From positions 1 through 21,131 of the forward strand of contig CAZVNP010000055.1 of the NCBI GenBank assembly GCA_964628285.1: a DNA stretch of 21,131 nucleotides, given 5' to 3'. Under the pieces are notes generated by a model. That model searched no databases. It saw only the letters and a program-made list of their open reading frames with translations, and was not told where the DNA came from. The position numbers and the translations under genes are program-made. This stretch comes from JAPLDP01 sp964628285 (GTDB taxonomy: Bacteria; Bacteroidota; Bacteroidia; Bacteroidales; JAGONC01). Shown here piece by piece: positions 1-6,770 of the stretch. The stretch's first letter is position 1. Every line of letters starts with the position of its first letter.

Positions 1-95
1 TCATCGTGCTGGTGGTCATGATCCTTAGCATCGTCTCGATATTAGTGGAGCTGGTGAAGGCAGTGAAGCTCCTGCGAACAGTGGGCCAGGAATAA
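1..95 (+). CDS. C-terminal end of an integral membrane protein (partial)
   Basis: A reading frame already open at the left edge (codons in phase with base 3) runs for about 30 residues to a TAA at 93-95. The readable tail starts IVLVVMILSIVSILVELVKA and ends in a short basic/polar stretch with LLRTVGQE. It is one hydrophobic helix followed by a cytoplasmic-looking tail, so the gene probably encodes a membrane transporter or permease. A carbon starvation (CstA)-type permease would end like this, but 30 residues are too few to name the family. The rest of the gene lies outside the window. Confidence 0.5.
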   Translation, partial: IVLVVMILSIVSILVELVKAVKLLRTVGQE

Positions 96-235
96 ACTTC
101 TAGTTATTTTAAACATATTCTTTGCGAACTCTGCGGTAAATAATCATCTCTTTCTGCAATTAACCTAACTCCAAGCATCTGATACCTTTGGTAAAACATC
201 ATTTTCATCACTGCCCAAAGAGTGGGACTAAAAAC

Positions 236-269
236 CGCAAAGGACGCAAAGGAGGCGTAAAGAACGCAA
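236..269. repeat. Short imperfect array of CGCAAAG units
   Basis: Four CGCAAAG-like units follow one another: CGCAAAGGA, CGCAAAGGAGG, CGTAAAGAA and CGCAA, with steps of 9, 11 and 9 bases. The pattern is directly visible. Similar intergenic arrays occur in other environmental bacterial genomes. No function can be read from it. Confidence 0.6.
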
Positions 270-335
270 TTAGTGATTACTATCCTCTGTTGTTTATTTT
301 TTCATCTTCTATGACCAATTAATATCAAAAAAAAT

Positions 336-343
336 TAGTTTTG
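336..343 (+). promoter_or_regulatory. Candidate Bacteroidota -7 box upstream of the cysteine desulfurase gene
   Basis: The octamer TAGTTTTG matches the Bacteroidota primary sigma -7 consensus TAnnTTTG exactly. It lies 53 bases before the ATG at 397, leaving a leader of roughly 45 bases. No good TTTG -33 box sits 19-21 bases upstream, so the call rests on the -7 element alone. Confidence 0.4.
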
Positions 344-396
344 CATATCATTCTGCGTCAGGCAGTCTGTATAATATACATAATCCCCATCCCCTA

Positions 397-1557
397 ATGG
401 ATCATCTGATATACTTAGACAATGCCGCCACCTCCTTTCCCAAGCCGGCAGAAGTGTATGATTTCATGAACGACTTTTACCGCAAGAACGGCGTCAATCC
501 GGGCCGGTCGGGTTACGATAAGACCCTCGAGACCGAGGAGCTGGTTTACGCCACCCGTAAGATGCTGACGGAGTTCTTCAGCGGCACCGATCCCAACCAT
601 CTCACCTTCAGCTATAACGCCAGCGACTCTCTCAACATGATCATAGGCGGCATGCTCGGAAAGGGCGATCATGTCATCACCTCCAACTTGGAGCATAACT
701 CCGTGTTGCGCCCCCTCTATCATAAAAAACACGACGGCGATATCGACGTCACCTATATCCCTTTTGATGACAACGGATACATTGATCCTGACGACGTGAA
801 GAAGGCTTTCCGCAAGAACACGAAGATGGTCATCCTCAACCATGGCTCCAATGTCATCGGTACGGTACAGCCTCTGGCGGAGGTCGGCCGCCGTTGCCGG
901 GCCACCGGCATCTGGTTCGCCGTCGACGCCAGCCAGTCGGCAGGTACCATACCCATCGACGTACAGGCCATGAACATTGATATCGTGGCTTTCACAGGCC
1001 ATAAAAGCCTGATGGGGCCTACCGGCATCGGGGGTTCTTACTGCGGTGAAAATGTACCCATCCGCAGCACGCGCTTTGGCGGTACCGGCGTGCGCTCGGC
1101 CTATCCTTTTCACCTGGAGGAATTCCCTTACCGTCTCGAGTGCGGCACGCTGAACATTCAGGGCGTGGCGGGACTGCATGCCGGACAGAAGTGGCTCCGC
1201 GAGAGAGGCATGGAAGAGGTGCACCGACATGAAATAGCGCTATGGGACCGGTTGCGAAAAGCGTTGCAGGATACCGACGGCGTCATCACCTATTGCGCTC
1301 ACAGCACCGACAACCGCAATGCCGTGCTGAGCTTTAACATTAAGGGTTGGGATGCCGGCGACGTGGGCACCATCCTCGATGTGGATTATAACATCGCCTG
1401 CCGCACGGGGCTGCATTGCGCCCCCCTGGTGCACCGTCAGCTCGGCACCGAGGAGATCCACGGCAGCGTGCGCTTCAGCATCGGCGCCTTCAACACCGTA
1501 GAAGATATCGATCAGGCCATCATGGCCGTGCGTGAAATAGCAGCCATGAAACACTGA
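397..1557 (+). CDS. Cysteine desulfurase-family aminotransferase class V (SufS/Csd-like)
   Basis: A 386-residue fold-type I PLP enzyme expected to take sulfur from cysteine as an enzyme-bound persulfide, releasing alanine. The N terminus has the family signature YLDNAATSFPKP. SNLEHNS (about 96-102) gives the PLP-stacking His, VDASQSAG (about 176-183) the PLP-binding Asp, and FTGHKSLMGPTGIG (199-212) the Schiff-base Lys near 203. RTGLHCAP (336-343) carries the expected persulfide Cys near 341. Length and motifs fit the 'cysteine desulfurase family protein' subgroup, a stand-alone relative of SufS found in anaerobes. No suf or isc scaffold genes are next to it. It converges on the dsrC-dsrM-dsrK-like operon, so a role in feeding sulfur to DsrC is possible but only inferred from position. 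The ATG follows a candidate -7 box by about 50 bases. Confidence 0.92.
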   Translation: MDHLIYLDNAATSFPKPAEVYDFMNDFYRKNGVNPGRSGYDKTLETEELVYATRKMLTEFFSGTDPNHLTFSYNASDSLNMIIGGMLGKGDHVITSNLEHNSVLRPLYHKKHDGDIDVTYIPFDDNGYIDPDDVKKAFRKNTKMVILNHGSNVIGTVQPLAEVGRRCRATGIWFAVDASQSAGTIPIDVQAMNIDIVAFTGHKSLMGPTGIGGSYCGENVPIRSTRFGGTGVRSAYPFHLEEFPYRLECGTLNIQGVAGLHAGQKWLRERGMEEVHRHEIALWDRLRKALQDTDGVITYCAHSTDNRNAVLSFNIKGWDAGDVGTILDVDYNIACRTGLHCAPLVHRQLGTEEIHGSVRFSIGAFNTVEDIDQAIMAVREIAAMKH

Positions 1558-1647
1558 AAATATCTCACCCGACCTCCCGTCGGATTCAAACAGATTTTCA
1601 TATACTCTTCGGGCATGCCATTTTATCCTGTGGATACCCTGCCTCTT

Positions 1648-1694
1648 AACAATATAACATTCCAACAATATAACAATGTCATTAACAATTGAGC
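1648..1694. repeat. AACAATATAACAA-type dispersed repeat, copy 1
   Basis: The stretch contains AACAATATAACAT, then CCAACAATATAACAATG, then ATTAACAATTGAGCC. The second half aligns over about 45 bases with 16434-16477 (shared ATTCCAA, CAATATAACAAT and TTAACAATTGA). It lies between two convergent genes. Confidence 0.6.
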
Positions 1695-1714
1695 CATGGA
1701 ACCATAACCAAACT

Positions 1715-3007
1715 CTAACCCAGGACTATGGCGTCAGCCATCACCTCCCCTACCGTCTTGATCTCCACCCCCAGCTTGTACTCCTGGTTGAGCTGTATGA
1801 GCTGGTCGATGCAGTTATGACAGGGTGCCACCACGATGCGGGCGCCGGTGCGCCGTATCTGGTCGGCTTTCAGCCGTCCCGCGGTGAGGCGCCGCTCGTT
1901 GTAATCACTCATGGAGAGCTGGCCGCCGCCTCCACCGCAACAGTAGTTGTCGAGACGGTTTGGGATCATCTCGATAAAAGTCTCCACGGCATGACGCAGG
2001 ATGAACCGTGGCTCCTCTACGATACCGCCGAGGCGCACAAGGTTGCAGGGATCGTGCAGCGTCACCGGCACCTTGTTCAACGAAGGGTCAAGCTTCACAC
2101 GGCCCTGACGGATGTACCCCGCCATCAGCTCCAGGCAGGTGACCACCTGGAAGGGATAGGGTTTCTTTATCCATTCAGGTCCTTCCCAACGGAAGGAACG
2201 GTAACCATGACCACATTCGGCCAGGACAATCTTCTCCCCTTCAAGGACCATCATCTCATTATAAAGATGGTTGGTGATATCGGCGGCAGCCTCATCATCA
2301 CCGGAATAATAGGCATAGTTGGTCACGTCATAGCTCGTCGTCGACAATGTCCAGTCTTCTTTGGCAGCATAGAATATCTTGGCCATGGCGCTGATTGACA
2401 GGGGGAAGAACTTAGGTTCGCGAGGATTCAGGGTGTAGACGATATGCCTGCCTTTCCTGTCGAGGGGGATAACGGCCTGCGGGTCGTTGACTTCCATCCG
2501 AAGGTCTTCCTCGAGCCACGTCAGTGTGTCGACAAGCTCGTCACGCGGTATGGCCATGTTGTTGCCGGTGCGCAGGGCCGCGTCGACCGTTGACTGCAGC
2601 TCACGGGGCACCAGACCCATATCGGCCAGCATGGCGCGGCCCGTTCTCACCAAGAAAGCGATATCGATGCCTATGGAACAATGCATCGAGCAGCGGCCAC
2701 ACATGGTACAAGCACCGAAGAGCAGGTCGGTCATCTCATGCATGGTGGCCTCGTCGAAGTCACGGGCACCTGTCAGACGCGGCACCAGACGCCCCGCCAG
2801 GGTGTGATAACGCCGGTAGATGCCGGCGACGAGGTCCACCTTTCGTGCCGGCAAGTATCTCTCATCGGGCCGGGTAAGGTAATAATGGCACGACTCACCG
2901 CAGAGCCCGCAGTGGACACAGCTGTTGAGGTATGTCAGCAGACGTCCTTCCAGTTTGCTGTCGAAACGACGCAACGCTTCCTGCCTTTTATCCGGCATTC
3001 CTGTCAT
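1715..3007 (-). CDS. DsrK/HdrD-like iron-sulfur protein, CCG domain
   Basis: A 430-residue cytoplasmic Fe-S protein. Two ferredoxin-type [4Fe-4S] sites are visible: C30-x2-C33-x2-C36-x3-C40 and C100-x2-C103-x2-C106-x3-C110. A single CCG domain follows, with HDPC near 321, CCGGGGGQ at 356-363 and CHNC at 396-399. This pattern fits the catalytic noncubane-cluster domain of HdrD, DsrK and TmcB. In DsrMK-type complexes this subunit is thought to act on the DsrC heterodisulfide/trisulfide, taking electrons from the membrane cytochrome b. The neighbours fit: a NarI/DsrM-like subunit overlaps its start by 20 bases and a two-cysteine DsrC starts the operon. GGAGG lies 5 bases before the ATG at 3007, supporting that start. 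A GlpC/LutA-type oxidoreductase subunit is the alternative, but the DsrC/DsrM context favours DsrK. Confidence 0.85.
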   Translation of the reverse strand: MTGMPDKRQEALRRFDSKLEGRLLTYLNSCVHCGLCGESCHYYLTRPDERYLPARKVDLVAGIYRRYHTLAGRLVPRLTGARDFDEATMHEMTDLLFGACTMCGRCSMHCSIGIDIAFLVRTGRAMLADMGLVPRELQSTVDAALRTGNNMAIPRDELVDTLTWLEEDLRMEVNDPQAVIPLDRKGRHIVYTLNPREPKFFPLSISAMAKIFYAAKEDWTLSTTSYDVTNYAYYSGDDEAAADITNHLYNEMMVLEGEKIVLAECGHGYRSFRWEGPEWIKKPYPFQVVTCLELMAGYIRQGRVKLDPSLNKVPVTLHDPCNLVRLGGIVEEPRFILRHAVETFIEMIPNRLDNYCCGGGGGQLSMSDYNERRLTAGRLKADQIRRTGARIVVAPCHNCIDQLIQLNQEYKLGVEIKTVGEVMADAIVLG

Positions 3008-3632
3008 CGTAACCTCCTTTTCTCACCGGCCACACACCACGGCGGCCATTGAAAATACCCAGATGAATACGTGATGTGAAGAAATAAACGGTGTGGCGCA
3101 GCTTGCCCACGGGGATATACAGGAATAAAAGGCTGCCATAAAGAAGCAAGATTGGCAGAAGAGAGGTCTTAAGTAGTGTGAGGGCGGTAAGAAAATGAAA
3201 GAGGGTGACCAGCACATTGCTGAGGTAATCGTCGGCATGGGACAGATGCCGCAACGGTGCTTTGATGATCCTCTTCAGCAGAACCGACAGACCTGCGGCA
3301 CTTGATACCGCCAGCAGGGCTGCGAGAACATAAGCCGCCCGGCCCGGAATATGAAAGCCGGCGAACAAGAGGACAAGAAGGGTGAAGGACAGGAAAGTCC
3401 CTATGTGATAGATCAAGCCGGCGGTGTATGTCGGCAGGTGGAGATAGGCTGTTTCTTTTTTCAGCGGTGACATGGCTCCCGTGAAGGAATAAACGATGGC
3501 AGCGCCTACGCGTCCGTTGCGGCGGGCCATGTCGGGTGGCATACCTGCCGCCAGTGTCCGGATGAAATGATATAGACAGGCGGTGGTGCACACGAGAAAT
3601 GCACCCAGGCATATCCAGTGGAAGAGGGTCAT
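2988..3632 (-). CDS. NarI/DsrM-like membrane cytochrome b subunit
   Basis: A 214-residue membrane protein with about five hydrophobic segments, near residues 5-25, 70-93, 98-118, 140-155 and 158-175. Histidines in or beside them (H65, H76, H146, H180) could bind heme b, and the tail LRHTVYFFTSRIHLGIFNGR resembles the C-terminal region of respiratory nitrate reductase gamma/DsrM cytochromes. Such subunits move electrons between the quinone pool and a partner Fe-S subunit, here the overlapping DsrK-like protein. It is shorter than typical DsrM (about 330 residues as I recall) and nearer NarI or TmcC in size. No dsrJ, dsrO or dsrP follows, so this would be a minimal MK module. Eleven bases separate it from dsrC upstream, indicating one transcript. 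Confidence 0.78.
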   Translation of the reverse strand: MTLFHWICLGAFLVCTTACLYHFIRTLAAGMPPDMARRNGRVGAAIVYSFTGAMSPLKKETAYLHLPTYTAGLIYHIGTFLSFTLLVLLFAGFHIPGRAAYVLAALLAVSSAAGLSVLLKRIIKAPLRHLSHADDYLSNVLVTLFHFLTALTLLKTSLLPILLLYGSLLFLYIPVGKLRHTVYFFTSRIHLGIFNGRRGVWPVRKGGYDDRNAG

Positions 3633-3643
3633 GGCACCTGTCG

Positions 3644-3961
3644 TTACACGCAGCCGTCGGGTTTGGGCAGCCCCGCAATGCGGCAGGCACCACGGGCAGG
3701 ACCCAGCGGGAAGAGCTCAAATATCTCCTTCAGCCGCAGACCAGTGCTCTGGCACATGCTGCGTACCATGGGCGCCATGTCGGTCTGCTCCCAATGTTCA
3801 CGGATGAAACGGATCACGGCCCAGTGCTTGTCCGTCAACAGGCCTGTGCCGTCCTGGTTTGCAAAGAGCTGGGCCACCTCGTCGTTCCATAATTCGGGCT
3901 GCTGAAGGAAACCGTCGCCGTCAACCTCAAACGTGTGGCCTTCTATTTCAATAATGGGCAT
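3644..3961 (-). CDS. dsrC: DsrC-like sulfur carrier with both redox cysteines
   Basis: A small TusE/DsrC/DsvC-family protein of 105 residues. The start is the ATG at 3959-3961 giving MPIIEIEGHTFEVDGDGF; a longer frame from 3997 adds 12 residues unlike the family. Family landmarks are the acidic N terminus, LTDKHWAVIRFIREHWE (42-58), ELFPLGPARGACRIAGLPKP (82-101) and the terminal GCV. Cys104 is the flexible-arm cysteine shared with TusE. Cys93, eleven residues earlier, is the second cysteine typical of DsrC that forms trisulfide or disulfide with sulfite-reductase products. Having both argues for a redox carrier instead of a TusE tRNA-thiolation relay. The segment before ELFP seems about seven residues shorter than in DsrC/TusE proteins I remember. 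It is the first gene of an operon with DsrM- and DsrK-like partners. Confidence 0.9.
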   Translation of the reverse strand: MPIIEIEGHTFEVDGDGFLQQPELWNDEVAQLFANQDGTGLLTDKHWAVIRFIREHWEQTDMAPMVRSMCQSTGLRLKEIFELFPLGPARGACRIAGLPKPDGCV

Positions 3962-4050
3962 ATTCAGATTGTTTAATGAATGTTTATCAGTATGCAAATA
4001 AAGAAAAAAATTACGTCACCCTGAAGACGGCACTAAAAAAAAGGATCGCA

Positions 4051-5391
4051 TCACCTGAGCTCGAACAGGGTGATCTCAGGCCGCACACCTACCCTTCCGG
4101 GGAATCCGATGTTGCCCAGGCCCCTGTTGATGTAAAGGATCTGACTGTGGTCATCAGGTGTATGAACGGTATACATACCTATCCAGTAAGAATACAGGAA
4201 GTCCAGCGGGCTCCACTCCACACCCTTGGTGTCAATGGCAAACTGAAAACCGTGGGTGTGTCCTGAGAAGGTGACGTCGATATCAGGATATTCTTTCGTG
4301 ACGATGTATTGCCAATAGGTGGGATCATGCGATAACAGAAGCTTCACGGCCACGCTATCGGCGCCTTCGAGAGCCTTTTTCATATCGGCCCGCTTTGGGA
4401 AACGGCCGTAGTTGCCCCAGTTTTCCACACCTATGATGGCTATCCGGCCCTTATCACCGCCGATGACGACGTTCTCATTCCGGAGCAGACGCCATCCTAA
4501 CCTACGGTACATGGTAACAAGGTCGTCAAAGTTTTTCGCTTTGGCTTCCGGTGAATCCCAGGTGATATAATCCCCATAGTCGTGGTTGCCCAGGATGGCG
4601 AAAACACCGTAAGGCGCTTTTATTTCCTTAAAGAAGGGCTCATACCTGTAAGCCTCCTCGGTGATGTTGTTGACCATATCGCCGGTGAAGAAGATCATGT
4701 CGGGATGCAGGTTCTTAATGATGCCGACGACCTTCTTCATGCTTCTGTCCGAGGGCCAGCTGCCGGTGTGGACATCGGAGAACTGGACGATCCTGAATCC
4801 TTTGAACGGTGACGGCAATGCCGGGAGCTTCAACTGATACTCACGCACCTTGTAATCCGTAGCCCAGAAAGTGATGCCGGTGACGAAGAGAAGCAGAAGA
4901 ACGGCCCCCAGTGATAATCCGGTGGTCTGCAGGAACCTGAAACGTGCTTTCCGGCGGTGGAGCACAGGCTTTTCCCTTCTTATCAGGAGGATCAGCCTCG
5001 TGACGGCCCATCTGAAGAGACGTATGACATCATTGATCAGCAGGAAGACGACCGGGATAAGCTTCGAGATGTACACGATGAAAGCCACGCCGAGCAGGTA
5101 CGAGGCCGTGCGGCTGATCATCTCCTGCTGTTCGACGAAAAGGGTGAGGATGAGGTATCCGGCCAGGATGATAAAAGGAGCCCAATAGAGGAGTGTAAGG
5201 AGATAACGCCAGGAGGTCCGCAGCCGTGACAGACTCCTGGACAGCGAGCTCCACAGATAAAGATCGAAGACCACCAGGAAAATGAAAACAGGATAATAGG
5301 TCACCGACTTCGGGAATACCTGCATGAGGATGAAATAAAGCCCCACGAGGATAATTATCAGGAAACCATACAGTATCAACCGTCTTTTCAT
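4051..5391 (-). CDS. Membrane-anchored calcineurin-like metallophosphoesterase (YkuE/YaeI type)
   Basis: A 446-residue protein with about five N-terminal transmembrane segments (near 5-25, 34-48, 62-86, 97-119 and 157-176). A catalytic domain follows with all dimetal motifs: SDVHTG (D206, H208), TGDMV (D238), LGNHDYGD (N269, H270), SHDP (H355) and SGHTHG (H378, H380). It should hydrolyse phosphomono- or diesters with two metal ions. Relatives with this membrane architecture include YkuE-type enzymes acting on lipid or nucleotide phosphoesters, and the substrate cannot be read here. It starts 47 bases after the end of the CoA-transferase gene on the same strand, so it may share that transcript. 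No conserved motif is missing. Confidence 0.9.
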   Translation of the reverse strand: MKRRLILYGFLIIILVGLYFILMQVFPKSVTYYPVFIFLVVFDLYLWSSLSRSLSRLRTSWRYLLTLLYWAPFIILAGYLILTLFVEQQEMISRTASYLLGVAFIVYISKLIPVVFLLINDVIRLFRWAVTRLILLIRREKPVLHRRKARFRFLQTTGLSLGAVLLLLFVTGITFWATDYKVREYQLKLPALPSPFKGFRIVQFSDVHTGSWPSDRSMKKVVGIIKNLHPDMIFFTGDMVNNITEEAYRYEPFFKEIKAPYGVFAILGNHDYGDYITWDSPEAKAKNFDDLVTMYRRLGWRLLRNENVVIGGDKGRIAIIGVENWGNYGRFPKRADMKKALEGADSVAVKLLLSHDPTYWQYIVTKEYPDIDVTFSGHTHGFQFAIDTKGVEWSPLDFLYSYWIGMYTVHTPDDHSQILYINRGLGNIGFPGRVGVRPEITLFELR

Positions 5392-5438
5392 TTCCTATAA
5401 AATCACAGATCGATAATCGTTAATCTTAACTCGTTAAA

Positions 5439-6746
5439 TCATATGATGTACATATTCTCCGCTTCTTTCAGCAGTTCATCGCGGAAGGCGGGATGGGCAA
5501 TGCTGATGATATCGAGGGCTCTTTCACGTGTTGACTTGCCCTTAAGGTTGACCACGCCATATTCGGTGACAAAGAAGTGGGCGTCGGTGCGGGGTGTGGT
5601 GACGACGGCTCCGGTGTCCAAGCGGGGCACCACACGCGATATTTTACCTTCCTTGGCCGTTGAGTAAAAAGCCAGGATGGACTTTCCTCCTTTGGAGTTG
5701 AAAGCGCCCCTGACAAAGTCGAGCTGGCCGCCGGTGCCGCTGAAAGTAGTCTGGTCGAGAAACTCGGCGTTGGCTTGTCCCAGCAGGTCCACCTCCAGCA
5801 CGGAGTTGATTGAGATGAGGTTGTCGTTTTGGCCGATGACAAAAGGATCGCACACGTAATTGGCGGGGTAGCTCTCCATCGTCGGATTGTTGTTCATGAA
5901 GGCATACATCTCTTTCGTCCCGGCCGCCGTAGTGTAGACATTCTTCTGGTAGTGGAGATTTTTTCTTCGCCCTGTGATAACCCCCTTAAGAATGAGCTCG
6001 TACATGCCTTCGGTGAACAGCTCGGTATGGACGCCGATGTCTTTATGTCCGCTGAGGTAACGTGCCACGGCGTTGGGTAGTCCGCCGACACCGAGTTGAA
6101 TGGTGGCACCGTCGGGGATCAATTCGGCGATCATGGGCCCCATGATGTCGTCTTCGGGATGTGCCGGGGGCATCTTGAACTCCAGCAGGGGGACATGGTT
6201 CTCGATGACCGTATCGACCTGGGAGATGTGTATGAGCGAGTCGCCGAAGACACGTGGCATGTTCTCGTTCACCTCCATGATGAGGCGTTTGCAGGAACGT
6301 GCCGCCGCCGAGGTACAGTCATTGGAGGTGCCGAAGGTGAAATACCCGTGTTCATCCATGGGCGAGACGGTCGTCAGCGTCGTGTCGACCTTGATGAACT
6401 CGCTGATAAGGCGTGGCGCCTGGTGCAGGTAACTGGGCACATAGTAAGCCAGACCCGTGCGCACCATGGCACGGTCGGACTTGCCCACGAACATGGAATA
6501 ATTCTGAAAGACATCGCTGAGCACAGGATCCAGGACGGTACTGTGGGCATGCTCCAGAGGCAGAAAGGTGTAGATATTCAACCCTCTGACGTCACCGGCG
6601 CGGCCACGGTCGGCCAGCGCCGACAGCAAAGCCGGGGGCTGCGCTATGCTCATGCCGTAAAAAATGGTCTCGTCGTCACGGATTTTCGCAACGGCCTTGT
6701 CAGCCGTGGTTAACTTTCGTTTGTACTCGGCGTGGTAATGATTCAT
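5439..6746 (-). CDS. Acetyl-CoA hydrolase/CoA-transferase family protein (4-hydroxybutyrate/acetate CoA-transferase type)
   Basis: A 435-residue class I CoA-transferase of the Cat1/AbfT family. It would exchange CoA between an acyl-CoA and acetate or another carboxylate through a glutamyl-CoA thioester. Visible family marks are TVSPMDEHGYFTFGTSNDC (127-144), QLGVGGLPNAVARYLSGH (217-234) and GVHTELFTEGMYELI (238-252), which holds the expected catalytic Glu near 242. FSGTGGQLDFVRGA is the later CoA-binding region. The length matches the family. It lies 24 bases behind the LeuCD-like dehydratase gene on the same strand, so both probably act in one acid-fermentation or acid-activation route. The acyl substrate (acetate, butyrate, 4-hydroxybutyrate, succinate or a C5 acid) cannot be told from sequence alone. 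Confidence 0.9.
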   Translation of the reverse strand: MNHYHAEYKRKLTTADKAVAKIRDDETIFYGMSIAQPPALLSALADRGRAGDVRGLNIYTFLPLEHAHSTVLDPVLSDVFQNYSMFVGKSDRAMVRTGLAYYVPSYLHQAPRLISEFIKVDTTLTTVSPMDEHGYFTFGTSNDCTSAAARSCKRLIMEVNENMPRVFGDSLIHISQVDTVIENHVPLLEFKMPPAHPEDDIMGPMIAELIPDGATIQLGVGGLPNAVARYLSGHKDIGVHTELFTEGMYELILKGVITGRRKNLHYQKNVYTTAAGTKEMYAFMNNNPTMESYPANYVCDPFVIGQNDNLISINSVLEVDLLGQANAEFLDQTTFSGTGGQLDFVRGAFNSKGGKSILAFYSTAKEGKISRVVPRLDTGAVVTTPRTDAHFFVTEYGVVNLKGKSTRERALDIISIAHPAFRDELLKEAENMYII

Positions 6747-6770
6747 GATATTAAAATTGTAAATGGTTAA

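Larger units (their letters stand above)
96..396. other. Intergenic region with repeat array and promoter
   Basis: I find no gene in these 301 bases. They hold a short CGCAAAG repeat array (236-269) and a Bacteroidota -7 box (336-343) ahead of the cysteine desulfurase gene, both listed separately. The remainder is AT-rich without recognisable structure. Confidence 0.6.

Noticed and set aside
236..269. CRISPR array
   Set aside because: The units are only 9-11 bases and contiguous, there are no spacers, and no cas genes are in the window.
1676..2398. Long plus-strand frame opposite the DsrK-like gene
   Set aside because: It is antisense to a gene with clear motifs and has no family resemblance, so it is a shadow of high-GC coding sequence.
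3644..3961. TusE (tRNA 2-thiolation) instead of DsrC
   Set aside because: TusE has only the last cysteine, while this protein has both Cys93 and Cys104 and sits with DsrM/DsrK-like partners. No tusBCD is present.
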